A stretch of DNA of 56,204 nucleotides from Oscillospiraceae bacterium (GCA_022795735.1 JAAWHG010000013.1:1-56204), one strand, 5' to 3'; positions 7,681 to 16,063 are shown, counted from the stretch's first letter. Numbers and translations are program-made. The notes: generated from the letters alone by a model not told the origin.

Positions 7681-8067
7681 GCGACCGGGCTGGACAGCCG
7701 CGCGGGCAGCGCCGAAAGGCCGTCCGTGAGGAAAGTCCGGGCTCCACAGGGCAAGGATAACGGGTAACGCCCGCCGAAGGCAACTTCAGGAAAAGTGCAA
7801 CAGAGATAAACCGCCCCGCCGCCCCCAACGGGGCCGGCGCAAAATTGCCTTTTTGCGCCAGCGGGGTAAGGGTGGAAAGGCGGAGGTAAGAGCCCGCCCG
7901 ATGACTGGGAACTGCTCATCGCTGTAAACTCTATCCGGAGCAACACCGCAGAGGGGACACAGGCTTGCCCGGCCGTCCCCGAGAAGGTGGCTGGAGCGTA
8001 CCGGCAACGGTGCGCCTAGATAGATGGCTGTCTTAAATGACAGAACCCGGCTTACAGGCCCGATCGC
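7681..8067 (+). ncRNA. rnpB: RNase P RNA
   Basis: The catalytic RNA of RNase P, which matures tRNA 5' ends. The universal core is visible: GAGGAAAGTCCGGGCTCC near 7727, CAGAGATAAACCGCC near 7800, and the 3' P4 strand ACAGAACCCGGCTTA near 8040. The 5' end GCGACCGGGC (7681-7690) pairs with GCCCGATCGC (8058-8067) to form P1. The 387-nt length suits a type A RNA. An intrinsic terminator follows immediately. Confidence 0.96.
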
Positions 8068-8072
8068 AACAG

Positions 8073-8105
8073 CAAAGCCCGAGGGATTACGGTCCCCCGG
8101 GTTTT
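8073..8105 (+). terminator. Terminator of rnpB
   Basis: AAAGCCCGAGGG pairs with the CCCCCGGGTTTT segment across a short loop, ending in four T (8102-8105). Confidence 0.8.
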
Positions 8106-8220
8106 GCGTTTACAATATCATGTGTGGGGGACAGCAGGTACGCGGAAATCAGAATAAAAATGATAATTGCCTTTTGACTTTTTCAAGAAATTGATTTCCA
8201 CAGAAACCCGCCCATATCTC

Positions 8221-8250
8221 TTGACACAGGCGGGTTCCCGCTGGTATAAT
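8221..8250 (+). promoter_or_regulatory. Strong promoter of 6S-like RNA
   Basis: Consensus TTGACA (8221-8226) and TATAAT (8245-8250) with an 18-bp spacer. No start codon with a ribosome site follows, so the product is probably an untranslated RNA. Confidence 0.8.
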
Positions 8251-8256
8251 ACCGGT

Positions 8257-8442
8257 AAAGAACGGCTGCGAAGGCGGCCAGTCCTGACATTTTCTCTAAT
8301 CTTAGATTAGCTGACCGTCAAGTTTGCCTCTTGGCGGTCAGCTTACTTTTATGGCGCAGATTTCCAGGAGTATGATGGTCCATGGAGTGGCTGACTGCCT
8401 TTTTCACAGCGCCTTAACCGCCCCCGCTTTGGGGGCGGTTTT
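8257..8442 (+). ncRNA. Putative 6S-like regulatory RNA
   Basis: Between a consensus promoter and an intrinsic terminator lies about 186 nt with no credible reading frame. The 5' segment (GGCTGCGAAGGCGGCCAGTC, about 8264-8283) pairs with the 3' segment around 8388-8413 (GACTGCC, TTCACAGCGCC) to make an interrupted closing stem. A perfect 13-bp apical hairpin (with one G-U) occupies 8310-8322/8330-8342. The middle is a large, mostly unpaired AU-rich bubble. Closing stem, central bubble and apical hairpin at about 190 nt is the architecture of 6S RNA, which binds housekeeping RNA polymerase. The transcript is well supported; the 6S identity is inferred by hand folding only. Confidence 0.5.
8416..8442 (+). 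terminator. Terminator of 6S-like RNA
   Basis: AACCGCCCCC and GGGGGCGGTT (stem arms ending 8425 and starting 8431) enclose GCTTT and run into TTTT at 8439-8442. Confidence 0.85.
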
Positions 8443-8532
8443 AGTTTACCAGTTTAAACCAGTCATGTCAACCTTGTCGAAACTTACCGCGAAAACCAAT
8501 TCCTTGCATATGGAAATACTGTCTGCGGGATG

Positions 8533-8564
8533 AAAGCCCGGGGGGATTGCGTTCCCCGGGCTTT
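8533..8564 (-). terminator. Terminator of SLH/YkuD gene
   Basis: Perfect 11-bp stem AAAGCCCGGGG/CCCCGGGCTTT, 20 bp after the stop of the minus-strand gene. The symmetric A/T ends suggest it works in both directions. Confidence 0.7.
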
Positions 8565-8584
8565 ATATTGGACGGGCCGGACGG

Positions 8585-10621
8585 TCAGTAGACCACCACG
8601 GTGGTGCCCATTTTCATGTTGTCCCACAGCCAATCGACATCCTCGTCATACATGCGCACGCAGCCCTGGGAGCGGGGCGCGCCGATGGTGGCGTCGAGCA
8701 GTACGCCGGGCATGCCGGAGATGTAAGTCCGGGTGTGGAAGGCGTGGCCGCCGTTGAAGAGCATGGGCTTTTTGACATAGTATGTATCGAAATCCCAACG
8801 CCAGGTGCGGCTGTAGTATTTGAACACACCGCCGGCGGTGGGGGTGGCGTTCTTGCCGGAACAGCAGTCAAAGGTGTGGAGCAGCTTCCAGTTGTCCTGG
8901 CTGCCCTGGAAAACGTTGACCTTCTGGGTCCGGCGGCTGAGCCAGACCAGCAGTTCGGTGTCGCTCGCGTAGTGGTTGGTCTGGTTGACGAAACGCTCCT
9001 TCTGGTAGACGGTGTAGTCCTCCTTCTGGACAAAGTCCTGGTAGGAGAGCTGAAGGCAGTTGGGGGACACATAGCCGCTCCGCCCGTCGGGAAGGGTGAC
9101 ATAGATGTTCCAGTAAGAACGGTAGTCGCTGTAGGTGACGGTAGTGCCGGCCTCAATGTTGGCGACCCAGTTGCGCAGGGCGCTGTCCGAATAGAGGCTG
9201 GCCCGGTATGCCACCCGCGCTTCGATTTCCATTGTCTGGACCGGCGGCCCGAGCTGCTCCAGATGGCGGCTGACGTTCTGGGTGTGCATCGTGGCCTCCG
9301 ATCCGTCGGAGAGCCGGACAAGAAGACTGCAATTTTCCGACAGATCGCCTTCATAGGATGCCGTCGCGGTGACGCTGGACATGGCCCCTTCTTTCAGTTG
9401 GAAGGTCCAGTCGCGGGAGATCAGCTTGCCGTCCATGTACCAGGACAGAATGCAGGTCGTGCCGGCGGCCTCGCCAACGTTGCTGAAACGGACCGTCGAG
9501 CTGACGGTGGGGGCGGCGGGGGTGGGTTCATTGGCGGGCACGGTGGCAGTGACGGTTATGCTGTTCAGGCGGGAGGCAAGGTCTTCCTCGGGCTGGACGC
9601 CGGGGAGGGCAACCTCCGCCTTGGCATGGCGGACGACAGCCTTTTCCGCCTGTCCTTTGCCGTCAAGCCTGCTGTAGGCGGTGGTCAGGACGGCCTCACC
9701 AACCTTTACATCTTTGCCAAGGCGGACCGAGGCGTCGCCAAGGGTTAAGGTTGGGCACGTCCCGGCCTCCACAGCGGCGTTGCCAAAGGTGGCGCGGATG
9801 GCGGGCAATTCCGTGCCGGAGAGACGGAGGTCCCGCCCCCGGCAGACAATTTCAGAGGCGGCTGAGGTTCCCTCCAGACGGAGTTCGCCGCTCTGAAGGA
9901 CAATCCGGCCCGTGACGGTCACGTCGCGGAGGACCAGCGGCTGTTCGCCGGCGCATACAATCAGGTTGCCGTCTATTTTCGTGCCCTCGGGGAGGGCAAC
10001 CTCCGCGGGAACCACAACGGTGCCCTTCGCCGGGAGGGCGCCGTCCGCCTCCGCAACGGTATTGGCGAGACGGTAGATGAGGTTTGCCAGGTCCTGCCGG
10101 GCAATGGTGCCCTGGGGATTGAGCTTGCCGCCGGTCCCCTGGACATAGCCGCACTCAATCATTCCGGCGATTGGGGCGGCAGCCCACTCGTTGAGGGCGG
10201 CGGTGTCGCTGAACTGCGCGAGCACCTTTAAATCGCCGTCGGGAACGCCGAAGCAGCGGGACAGGACGAGAAAGGCTGTCTCGCGGGTGAGAGGCTGGCG
10301 GGGCGAGAGGGTCGTGCCCGAATAGAGCCCCGCCGCAACCGCCTTTGCCATGTCCGGGGCGTACCAGGCGTTGGGCTCAACATCGGTGCCGTCCAAACCG
10401 GCCTCCGCCCGGAGGTCAAACAGGGCGGCCAGCATATGGGCCAGCTCAGCGCGGGTCGCGCTGTCACGGGGCCGCTGCTCGGCCGGGGACATGAGCCCGT
10501 GCTCCACCGCGAAGCCGACGGCCTCCTCGGCCCAGGGAGCCACCGGGTCCTCCGCAAACGCCGGTACGGCCAGCAATAGGGCGGCCAGCAGGATTGACGC
10601 GAGGATTCTCAAATGTTTCAT
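8585..10621 (-). CDS. SLH-domain L,D-transpeptidase
   Basis: A 678-aa secreted cell-wall protein. Residues 1-23 are a signal peptide ending AFA. Three S-layer-homology repeats at about 28-195 would hold it on the wall. Residues 200-345 are repetitive beta-rich sequence. About 350-440 is a CARDB-like beta domain. About 460-520 is a bacterial SH3 domain (SYWNIYVTLPDGRSGYVS). The C-terminus is a YkuD L,D-transpeptidase with SQGCVR, catalytic Cys654, and upstream His in GHAFHTR (626 or 629). Such enzymes form 3-3 peptidoglycan crosslinks or attach proteins. ATG 10621 follows AGGAGA by 7 nt. It is monocistronic, with its own promoter and terminator. Confidence 0.9.
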   Translation of the reverse strand: MKHLRILASILLAALLLAVPAFAEDPVAPWAEEAVGFAVEHGLMSPAEQRPRDSATRAELAHMLAALFDLRAEAGLDGTDVEPNAWYAPDMAKAVAAGLYSGTTLSPRQPLTRETAFLVLSRCFGVPDGDLKVLAQFSDTAALNEWAAAPIAGMIECGYVQGTGGKLNPQGTIARQDLANLIYRLANTVAEADGALPAKGTVVVPAEVALPEGTKIDGNLIVCAGEQPLVLRDVTVTGRIVLQSGELRLEGTSAASEIVCRGRDLRLSGTELPAIRATFGNAAVEAGTCPTLTLGDASVRLGKDVKVGEAVLTTAYSRLDGKGQAEKAVVRHAKAEVALPGVQPEEDLASRLNSITVTATVPANEPTPAAPTVSSTVRFSNVGEAAGTTCILSWYMDGKLISRDWTFQLKEGAMSSVTATASYEGDLSENCSLLVRLSDGSEATMHTQNVSRHLEQLGPPVQTMEIEARVAYRASLYSDSALRNWVANIEAGTTVTYSDYRSYWNIYVTLPDGRSGYVSPNCLQLSYQDFVQKEDYTVYQKERFVNQTNHYASDTELLVWLSRRTQKVNVFQGSQDNWKLLHTFDCCSGKNATPTAGGVFKYYSRTWRWDFDTYYVKKPMLFNGGHAFHTRTYISGMPGVLLDATIGAPRSQGCVRMYDEDVDWLWDNMKMGTTVVVY

Positions 10622-10655
10622 GCCGCATTCTCCTATACATATAATTCTCTAGGCT

Positions 10656-10684
10656 ATTCTATCAAATATTGGAAGGCTTGGCAA
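10656..10684 (-). promoter_or_regulatory. Promoter of SLH/YkuD gene
   Basis: On the minus strand TTGCCA (10679-10684) and TAGAAT (10656-10661) are separated by 17 bp, 35 bp before the start codon. Confidence 0.65.
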
Positions 10685-10809
10685 CCGTCCGGTGGAAAAT
10701 AAGGTTCGGCAAATTTCGCCCCAGTACGGAACCTATGAACGGGGGATGAATAGAATGTCACAGGGGCAATCTGCCCGGACAGTTAATTTCTAGGAATGGA
10801 GCGAGCAGC

Positions 10810-11058
10810 ATGAGAACTCTTTGCGAATTGCAGCCCGGTCAGCGGGCCTGTGTCGGCGGGCTGCTGAGCCAGGGCGGTATGCGCCGGCGGTTGATGGACG
10901 TGGGGCTGATCGAGCATACCGAAGTGGAATGCCTGGGGCGCAGTCCCGGGGGAGACCCCGCCGCCTATCTGATTCGGGGCGCGGTGATCGCCCTGCGCCG
11001 GGCGGACTGCGCCGGAATCGTCCTGGAAGAAGAGGAGGGCGGCGTATCATGGGATTGA
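10810..11058 (+). CDS. feoA: FeoA ferrous-iron transport regulator
   Basis: An 82-aa SH3-like FeoA domain protein that assists the FeoB iron transporter at the inner face of the membrane. The pattern LxxGQRACVGGLL...RRRLMDVGLIEHTEVE...GGDPAAYLIRGAVIALRRADA-like C-terminus is the family layout. It begins with ATG 10810 preceded by a GGAATGGAG stretch. Its stop overlaps the feoB start by 10 nt, so the two are coupled. No Fur box was identified upstream. Confidence 0.9.
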   Translation: MRTLCELQPGQRACVGGLLSQGGMRRRLMDVGLIEHTEVECLGRSPGGDPAAYLIRGAVIALRRADCAGIVLEEEEGGVSWD

Positions 11059-13169
11059 CCAATACCTCCACAGGACGCGGCACGGCTGCGGGACGGCGTG
11101 CTGCGGGAGACGGAACCCTGATCGCCCTGGCCGGCAACCCCAACGTGGGCAAGAGCACCCTCTTTAACGCGCTAACCGGACTCAACCAGCATACCGGGAA
11201 TTGGAGCGGCAAGACCATTTCCAGCGCCCAGGGGCGCTGCCGCTCGCTCCGCCGGGAGTATATCCTGGCCGACCTGCCGGGGACCTACTCCCTTCTGGCC
11301 CGTTCGGCGGAGGAGGTGGTGACGCGGGATTTCCTCTGCTGCGGCGGGGCGGAGGCGGCTGTGGTGGTGTGTGACGCCGCCTGCCTGGAACGCAATCTCA
11401 ACCTGACCCTCCAAGTCATGGAGTGCTGCAGCCGGGTGCTGCTCTGCGTCAACCTGATGGACGAGGCGAAGCGGAAGGGCATCCATGTCGATCTGGAGGG
11501 CTTGTCCCGGCGGCTGGGTATTCCGGTGGTGGGGACGGTTGCGCGGCGGAAGAAGAGCCTGTCCCAATTTCTGGACGCCCTGGACAGTCTGGTGGAGGGC
11601 CCGGCGCCCAAGCCGCTGCGGGTTGGCTACGGTGAGGCGGTGGAGGAGGCGCTCGCCCTGCTGACGCCGCCGTTGGAGGAGACGCTGGCGGGACGGTTTT
11701 CCGCCCGATGGCTGGCCCTGCGTTTGCTGGAGGAGGACGAGGGGGCGCTGGCGCCGGTCCGCGCCGTCCTGGGCCGGGAGGTGGCCGGAGAGCCGGCGGT
11801 GGCGGCGGCGCTGGAAAAGGCCCGGGTTGTGCTGGGAGCCTACGGCCTGACGGGAGAGGGGTTGACCGACGCCATCGCGGCGGGACTGATTCGCACGGCG
11901 CAGGCGGTGAGCCGGGAGACCGTCCGGGGCGGAAAGAGCGGCTATTCGGAGGCGGACCGGCGGGCGGACCGCCTTTTGACCGGGCGGGCCGTCGGCTATC
12001 CGGCGATGCTGCTGCTTCTGCTGCTGGTCTTCTATCTGACCATCAGCGGGGCCAACCTTTTCTCCGACTGGCTGGGGGCGGCCCTGTTCCGCGTTCAGGA
12101 TCTGCTGACGGCGCTGTTTCAGCGGCTGAACGCCCCGGCGTGGCTGCACGGGGCGTTGGTGTTGGGGGCCTACCGGGTACTGGCTTGGGTGGTGTCGGTC
12201 ATGCTGCCGCCAATGGCTATTTTTTTCCCGCTATTCACCCTGCTGGAGGATGTCGGCTATCTGCCCCGCATCGCCTACAATCTCGACAAGCCCTTTCAGA
12301 GGTGCAGCGCCTGCGGGAAACAGGCGCTGACCATGTCGATGGGATTGGGGTGCAACGCGGCGGGGGTGGTGGGATGCCGGATTATTGACTCGCCCCGGGA
12401 ACGCCTGCTGGCGACGCTGACCAATTCCTTGGTTCCCTGCAACGGGCGCTTTCCGGCCCTGTTGTCGGTGCTGGCGATGTTCTTCGCCGGGGGGGCGCTG
12501 GCCGGTTTCTCGTCCGCCCTGCTGCTGACGGGGGCCATCGTCCTGGGAGTCGTGGCTACCTTCTTCGCCACCTGGCTGCTGTCCAAAACGCTGCTGCGGG
12601 GATTGCCCTCCTCCTTTGTGCTGGAGATGCCTCCCTACCGCAGGCCGCAGGTGGGGCAGGTCATCGTCCGCTCGGTGCTGGACCGGACGGTCTTTGTCCT
12701 CGCCAGGGCGGCGGCGGTCGCCGCGCCGGCAGGGCTGCTGATTTGGGTGCTGGCCAATGTTCATGCGGGGGGCGCGAGCCTGCTGGCACACTGCGCGGCT
12801 TTTTTGGACCCCTTCGGGCGGCTGCTGGGGATGGATGGCGCGATTTTGCTGGCCTTCCTGCTGGGGCTGCCCGCCAATGAAATTGTATTGCCTATGATTT
12901 TGATGATTTACACAGCGCAGGGAAGCTTGCAGGAGCTAGGAGGCCTGGCCGAGATGAAGGCGGTGCTGGCGGCCAACGGCTGGACTTGGGTGACCGCCCT
13001 GTGCGTGGCGCTGTTTATTTTGATGCACTGGCCCTGTTCGACGACCCTTTTGACGGTCAGAAAGGAGACAGGAAGCTGGAAATGGACCGGGCTGGCAACC
13101 GTGCTGCCAACCGCAATGGGGATGGTGTGCTGCTTTCTGGTTGCGGCTGCGGCCAGGCTCTTTGCCTGA
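11049..13169 (+). CDS. feoB: FeoB ferrous-iron transporter
   Basis: A 706-aa integral membrane GTPase-coupled Fe(II) importer. The N-terminal G domain has G1 GNPNVGKS (residues 29-36), G3 DLPGTYSL and G4 NLMD, followed by a GDI-like helical region to about 290. The remainder is the polytopic core with Gate motifs such as SMGLGCNAAGVVGCRI and NSLVPCNGRFP, ending in the WPCSTTLLTVRKETGSWKWT segment. The ATG at 11049 is chosen over upstream in-frame codons because AGGAGGG lies 8 nt before it and it gives a normal family length. The upstream frame is only the shadow of feoA. Confidence 0.96.
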   Translation: MGLTNTSTGRGTAAGRRAAGDGTLIALAGNPNVGKSTLFNALTGLNQHTGNWSGKTISSAQGRCRSLRREYILADLPGTYSLLARSAEEVVTRDFLCCGGAEAAVVVCDAACLERNLNLTLQVMECCSRVLLCVNLMDEAKRKGIHVDLEGLSRRLGIPVVGTVARRKKSLSQFLDALDSLVEGPAPKPLRVGYGEAVEEALALLTPPLEETLAGRFSARWLALRLLEEDEGALAPVRAVLGREVAGEPAVAAALEKARVVLGAYGLTGEGLTDAIAAGLIRTAQAVSRETVRGGKSGYSEADRRADRLLTGRAVGYPAMLLLLLLVFYLTISGANLFSDWLGAALFRVQDLLTALFQRLNAPAWLHGALVLGAYRVLAWVVSVMLPPMAIFFPLFTLLEDVGYLPRIAYNLDKPFQRCSACGKQALTMSMGLGCNAAGVVGCRIIDSPRERLLATLTNSLVPCNGRFPALLSVLAMFFAGGALAGFSSALLLTGAIVLGVVATFFATWLLSKTLLRGLPSSFVLEMPPYRRPQVGQVIVRSVLDRTVFVLARAAAVAAPAGLLIWVLANVHAGGASLLAHCAAFLDPFGRLLGMDGAILLAFLLGLPANEIVLPMILMIYTAQGSLQELGGLAEMKAVLAANGWTWVTALCVALFILMHWPCSTTLLTVRKETGSWKWTGLATVLPTAMGMVCCFLVAAAARLFA

Positions 13170-13172
13170 GGG

Positions 13173-13220
13173 AAAGGGGGGACGCCGCGATTTTTCTGTC
13201 TGCGGCGGGACCCCTTTTCC
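13173..13220 (+). terminator. Terminator of feoAB
   Basis: AAAGGGG plus CGCCGC (13173-13188) can pair with GCGGCG plus CCCCTTTT (13201-13218) around a 12-nt loop; T residues end the stem just after the feoB stop. Confidence 0.55.
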
Positions 13221-13272
13221 GCCGCCACGCGGCGGGGAATTTGGAACTTGTGACGTTCTGGCAAAATAGTAG

Positions 13273-13301
13273 TTGCAAATACGTGCTATTTCTTGTAATA
13301 T
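13273..13301 (+). promoter_or_regulatory. Promoter of CheC-like gene
   Basis: TTGCAA (13273-13278) and TAATAT (13296-13301) are 17 bp apart in a locally AT-rich stretch, 36 bp before the start codon. Confidence 0.5.
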
Positions 13302-13337
13302 TAACTTGATGCACCCACGACGAAAGAAGGGATATGC

Positions 13338-13952
13338 TTGGCAATCAATAGCTTTGCGGAACTGAACGATATGCACAAATCGGTGCTTCAGGAGATTTGT
13401 AATATGGGGGCGGGAAATACCGCGACGTCGGTATCCCAGATGGTCTCCTCGCCGACCGATATCTCTACGCCGCAGGTGAAGATTCTTTCCCCCGCCCTGG
13501 CGGGCAAGGTGGCCGATACGCTGTGCAAGGACGCGCTGGCCTTCCTAATCCGGCTCCATGTGGACGTGATAGGCGCGCTGCTGTTTATTTTTCCTTGTCC
13601 GTTTATTGAAAGACTGGCGAACGCCTTTTTCCCAGGGGTTGAAATCAAGGACGCGGGCGGAATCGACGAAATGACCGCCTCGCTGGTCGGAGAGACGGTA
13701 AACCTATCGGCGGCGGCTTACGCGAACAGCATTTCCCTGATGACAGGGATGACGGTGGACATCTCCACCCCCGAGGCGGTAAAGGCTCCGTCAGGAGAAA
13801 TCCTCAAGGTGGTTGGAGCGGGAAGCCCGGCGCTCTGTTCGGTGAACAATTCCATTGAGATTTTGGACTGTCACGAGGCGTACACCGCTCTGTTTTACCC
13901 GGAATTGAACAGTGTAAAGGCGATACTGGACAAGCTTGGGATGGGAGCTTGA
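13338..13952 (+). CDS. CheC-family CheY-P phosphatase-like protein
   Basis: A 204-aa CheC/CheX-like protein; the family dephosphorylates CheY-P or related response regulators in the cytoplasm. Both active-site copies of the S-xxx-E-xx-N signature are present: Ser15, Glu19, Asn22 and Ser115, Glu119, Asn122, each followed about 23 residues later by a Pro. Translation starts at TTG 13338, with AAGAAGGGA just upstream. The nearby ATG at 13334 is out of frame and stops after five codons. There is no chemotaxis gene around it, so the partner receiver is elsewhere or the role is not chemotaxis. A 9-bp hairpin closes the unit. Confidence 0.85.
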   Translation: MAINSFAELNDMHKSVLQEICNMGAGNTATSVSQMVSSPTDISTPQVKILSPALAGKVADTLCKDALAFLIRLHVDVIGALLFIFPCPFIERLANAFFPGVEIKDAGGIDEMTASLVGETVNLSAAAYANSISLMTGMTVDISTPEAVKAPSGEILKVVGAGSPALCSVNNSIEILDCHEAYTALFYPELNSVKAILDKLGMGA

Positions 13953-13980
13953 CCGGCTGTCCGCCGGTGAATGGGATTGC

Positions 13981-14002
13981 GAGGGACGCACCGGCGTCCC
14001 TC
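13981..14002 (+). terminator. Bidirectional terminator, CheC-like/spmB
   Basis: GAGGGACGC (13981-13989) and GCGTCCCTC (13994-14002) form a perfect stem with a 4-nt loop, followed by TGCTGTTT. It separates two convergent genes. Confidence 0.65.
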
Positions 14003-14021
14003 TGCTGTTTAAAAGGAAGGC

Positions 14022-14534
14022 TTATCCCATGAAAAGCCGTACCGTCCAGGCGGCGACCAAAAAACCGGTAAAATCGGCGACGAGGGCGGCGGGGATGGCG
14101 TAACGGGTCTTGCGGATGCGGTTCGCGCCGAAGTAGACGCTGATGGTATAAAAGGTGGTCTCGGTGGAGCCCAGCATAACTGCGGCGGTCCTTCCGATCT
14201 GAGAATCGGGTCCATAGGCGGTGATGAGGTCGGTGCCGACGGCCAGGGCGGCGCTGCCGCTGATGGGCCGGATCAGGACCAGCGGGGCGGTCTCGGGCGG
14301 GATGCCAAACAGCCGGAAGAGAGGCGCGAGAAGAGCGGAGAGGGCGTTGATGGCCCCAGAGGCCCGGAGCATATGGACTGCTGCCAGCAGCATGACCAGC
14401 GCCGGGACAATGGAGAGCAGAATGCGCAGTCCGTCCCGCCCGCCGTCGAGCAGAGCGCTGTAGACGTCCTGCTTCTGGGAGAGCGCGGCAACAGAGACGC
14501 CCACCATAAAAAGAGGGATTAACAGCTCCGCCAT
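14022..14534 (-). CDS. spmB: Spore maturation protein B
   Basis: A 170-aa nucleoside-recognition (Gate) domain membrane protein. In Bacillus, SpmB works with SpmA in dehydration of the spore core. The conserved block PLFRLFGIPPETAPLVLIRPISGSAAL and the STETTFYTISVYFGA segment are diagnostic. Four or five hydrophobic helices are visible. ATG 14534 is chosen because it overlaps the spmA stop as ATGA, and upstream in-frame codons merely read the spmA gene. The pair forms a two-gene unit. Confidence 0.93.
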   Translation of the reverse strand: MAELLIPLFMVGVSVAALSQKQDVYSALLDGGRDGLRILLSIVPALVMLLAAVHMLRASGAINALSALLAPLFRLFGIPPETAPLVLIRPISGSAALAVGTDLITAYGPDSQIGRTAAVMLGSTETTFYTISVYFGANRIRKTRYAIPAALVADFTGFLVAAWTVRLFMG

Positions 14535-15103
14535 CACATCCTCCAAATCCGCTGGAAGAGAAAGGCCGCCGCCAGACCTGCCGATACCGAGCAGAGGGAG
14601 GTGACCCATACGGCCGGTAAGATATCGAAGGGAGATGCCGCGCCTGCGGTCCCTCGCAGGGCAGCCACCGTGGTGGGCAGAAGCTGGATGGAGGCTGTGT
14701 TCATCACCACAAGGCGGCAAAGCTCGTTGGAGGCGGTGTCCGCCCCTCCTTTCATCCGCCGTACCGCCTCAATTCCGAGGGGCGTGGCCGCGTTGCCGAG
14801 GCCGAGGAGGTTGGCCGAGACATTGGCGCAGATGCGGCCCATGGTTTGTTCGTCTTTGCCTGCCTGGGGGAAGAGCCGGCGCAGGAGCGGGGAGAGAAGA
14901 CGCGCCAGCTTTCGGTCCAACCTGGCCTGTTCCATGACCTTGACCAGGCCGCTCCAAAGGCAGAGTGTTCCGGCTAAGGAGAGGGAGAGCCGGACGCCAG
15001 ATGCCGCTCCCTCAAGAGCTGCCGCCGAGACCGCGCCGGCGCACCCGCCGGGGAGGGCAAAAAGAAGGGAAAACAGGACCATTCCGGTCCAAATGAAGGA
15101 CAT
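14534..15103 (-). CDS. spmA: Spore maturation protein A
   Basis: A 189-aa Gate-domain membrane protein, partner of SpmB. The motif ANVSANLLGLGNAATPLGIEAV followed by the TASNELCRLVVMNTASIQLLP segment is the SpmA signature. The start is uncertain. ATG 15103 gives the family-like N-terminus MSFIWTGMVLFSLLFAL. A TTG two codons earlier (15109) is better placed relative to AAAAGG at 15120-15125. A longer frame from 15190 adds 29 residues of non-membrane sequence and overlaps the divergent promoter. Presence of spmAB implies a spore former. Confidence 0.92.
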   Translation of the reverse strand: MSFIWTGMVLFSLLFALPGGCAGAVSAAALEGAASGVRLSLSLAGTLCLWSGLVKVMEQARLDRKLARLLSPLLRRLFPQAGKDEQTMGRICANVSANLLGLGNAATPLGIEAVRRMKGGADTASNELCRLVVMNTASIQLLPTTVAALRGTAGAASPFDILPAVWVTSLCSVSAGLAAAFLFQRIWRM

Positions 15104-15183
15104 TGCCAATATATCACAACCTTTTCGTTTAATTCTTCTCTGAAGTGGGGCAACATTGGAGACGATTTGTTGAAATTTGTCGA

Positions 15184-15212
15184 TTGACAACGGGAAGAGG
15201 TATCCGTAAAAT
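15184..15212 (+). promoter_or_regulatory. Promoter of AbrB-like gene
   Basis: Perfect TTGACA (15184-15189) and TAAAAT (15207-15212) with 17 bp between; the start codon is 33 bp downstream. Confidence 0.8.
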
Positions 15213-15244
15213 AAGGGAAACTGTTTATTGATGGAGGCAACACT

Positions 15245-15487
15245 ATGAAGTCAACTGGAATCGTGCGGAAAGTCGATGAGCTGGGCCGCATCGTACTCCC
15301 CATTGAGCTGCGCCGAAATTTGGACATCATGGAGCGGGACGCGCTGGAGATTTATGTGGATGGAGAGTCTATTGTTTTGTGTAAGCACGAGTCCGCCTGT
15401 ATCTTCTGCGGAGATACCAAGAACGTGGTCGGCTACCGAGGCAAGAACGTCTGCCAAAACTGTATTCGGGACCTGAAGAAACAATAA
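15245..15487 (+). CDS. AbrB-family transition-state regulator
   Basis: An 80-aa DNA-binding protein. Residues 3-48 are a swapped-hairpin AbrB domain (STGIVRKVDELGRIVLPIELRRNLDI...LEIYVDGESIVL, given here in parts). Residues 52-73 add a CxxC...CxxC pair (Cys52, 55, 70, 73), a possible zinc knuckle seen in clostridial AbrB relatives and replacing the usual C-terminal domain. AbrB proteins repress stationary-phase genes before sporulation, which fits the spmAB neighbour. GGAGG lies 8 nt before ATG 15245. It has its own promoter and terminator. Confidence 0.93.
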   Translation: MKSTGIVRKVDELGRIVLPIELRRNLDIMERDALEIYVDGESIVLCKHESACIFCGDTKNVVGYRGKNVCQNCIRDLKKQ

Positions 15488-15497
15488 GGAGAACACT

Positions 15498-15530
15498 GCG
15501 CCGCCAGACAAACGTCAGGCGGCGCTTTCT
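15498..15530 (+). terminator. Terminator of AbrB-like gene
   Basis: GCGCCGCC (15498-15505) and GGCGGCGC (15518-15525) with a 12-nt loop, followed by TTTCTT. Confidence 0.8.
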
Positions 15531-15539
15531 TATTAGAGT

Positions 15540-15931
15540 ATATAAGGATGGAGACGGCGGCATGCTGAATTTGTTTCATAGCGGATGGCGCGCGTCTGCG
15601 GGGGCGTTGACAGTAATCCTTATTTGTAACCAGTTGTAAACAGTTTCTTCACATTACACACAGTTTTCTCCACAGGGAGAAGGATTGGGATCGGGCATCC
15701 TGGCCTGTTTTCTGTGAAAAGGGTGGGGAGGAGGCGAAATGCCCTGTGGAAAAACGGGGTGTACCCGATTTAACATAATCGGGTTTTCCTGCATGTCCGT
15801 CCGGGAAAACGAATAAAATGACGGGTGGGTTTTTGCGCATTTTTGGACTTGACAAGGGTGATATAATATTTTCCAGAGATGGGAATAATGGTAAATATGA
15901 ACCAGAAACGCAAAGAAAGGTGGTGAGCGCC
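15540..15931. other. Gene-poor AT-rich spacer
   Basis: About 390 bp with no convincing gene. A 25-codon frame starts at ATG 15562 behind GGAG and ends before 15645, too little to call. The stretch 15640-15750 has several imperfect copies of TTATCCACA (for example TTCTCCACA and the reverse of TTTTCCACA). TTGACA and TATAAT occur at 15849-15870 but are only 7 bp apart, so they are not a usable pair. Confidence 0.35.
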
Positions 15932-16063
15932 ATGCGCAACCATGAGGGAACATTTGACAACGCCGGGAACCAGGATTTGCGGAACGTCAGCGAGCTGGTC
16001 GGGCTTGCCCTTCAGGCGGGCAAGAGCCGGCGCCCACAAAAAGAACCCATCACAAAGCTGTGA
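15932..16063 (+). CDS. Small hypothetical protein, 43 aa
   Basis: ATG 15932 follows AAAGGTGG at 9 nt, and the 43-residue product ends at a TGA. It is polar, with an amphipathic segment LRNVSELVGLALQAGK and a basic tail RRPQKEPITKL. No signal peptide or membrane segment is visible. I do not recognise the family. It lies 40 bp before a second tiny gene and may share its transcript. Confidence 0.5.
   Translation: MRNHEGTFDNAGNQDLRNVSELVGLALQAGKSRRPQKEPITKL

Noticed and set aside
15640-15750. Cluster of near-DnaA-box sequences in the spacer after the AbrB-like gene
   Set aside because: Each copy departs from TTATCCACA, there is no dnaA or dnaN nearby and no unwinding element, so an origin is not supported.
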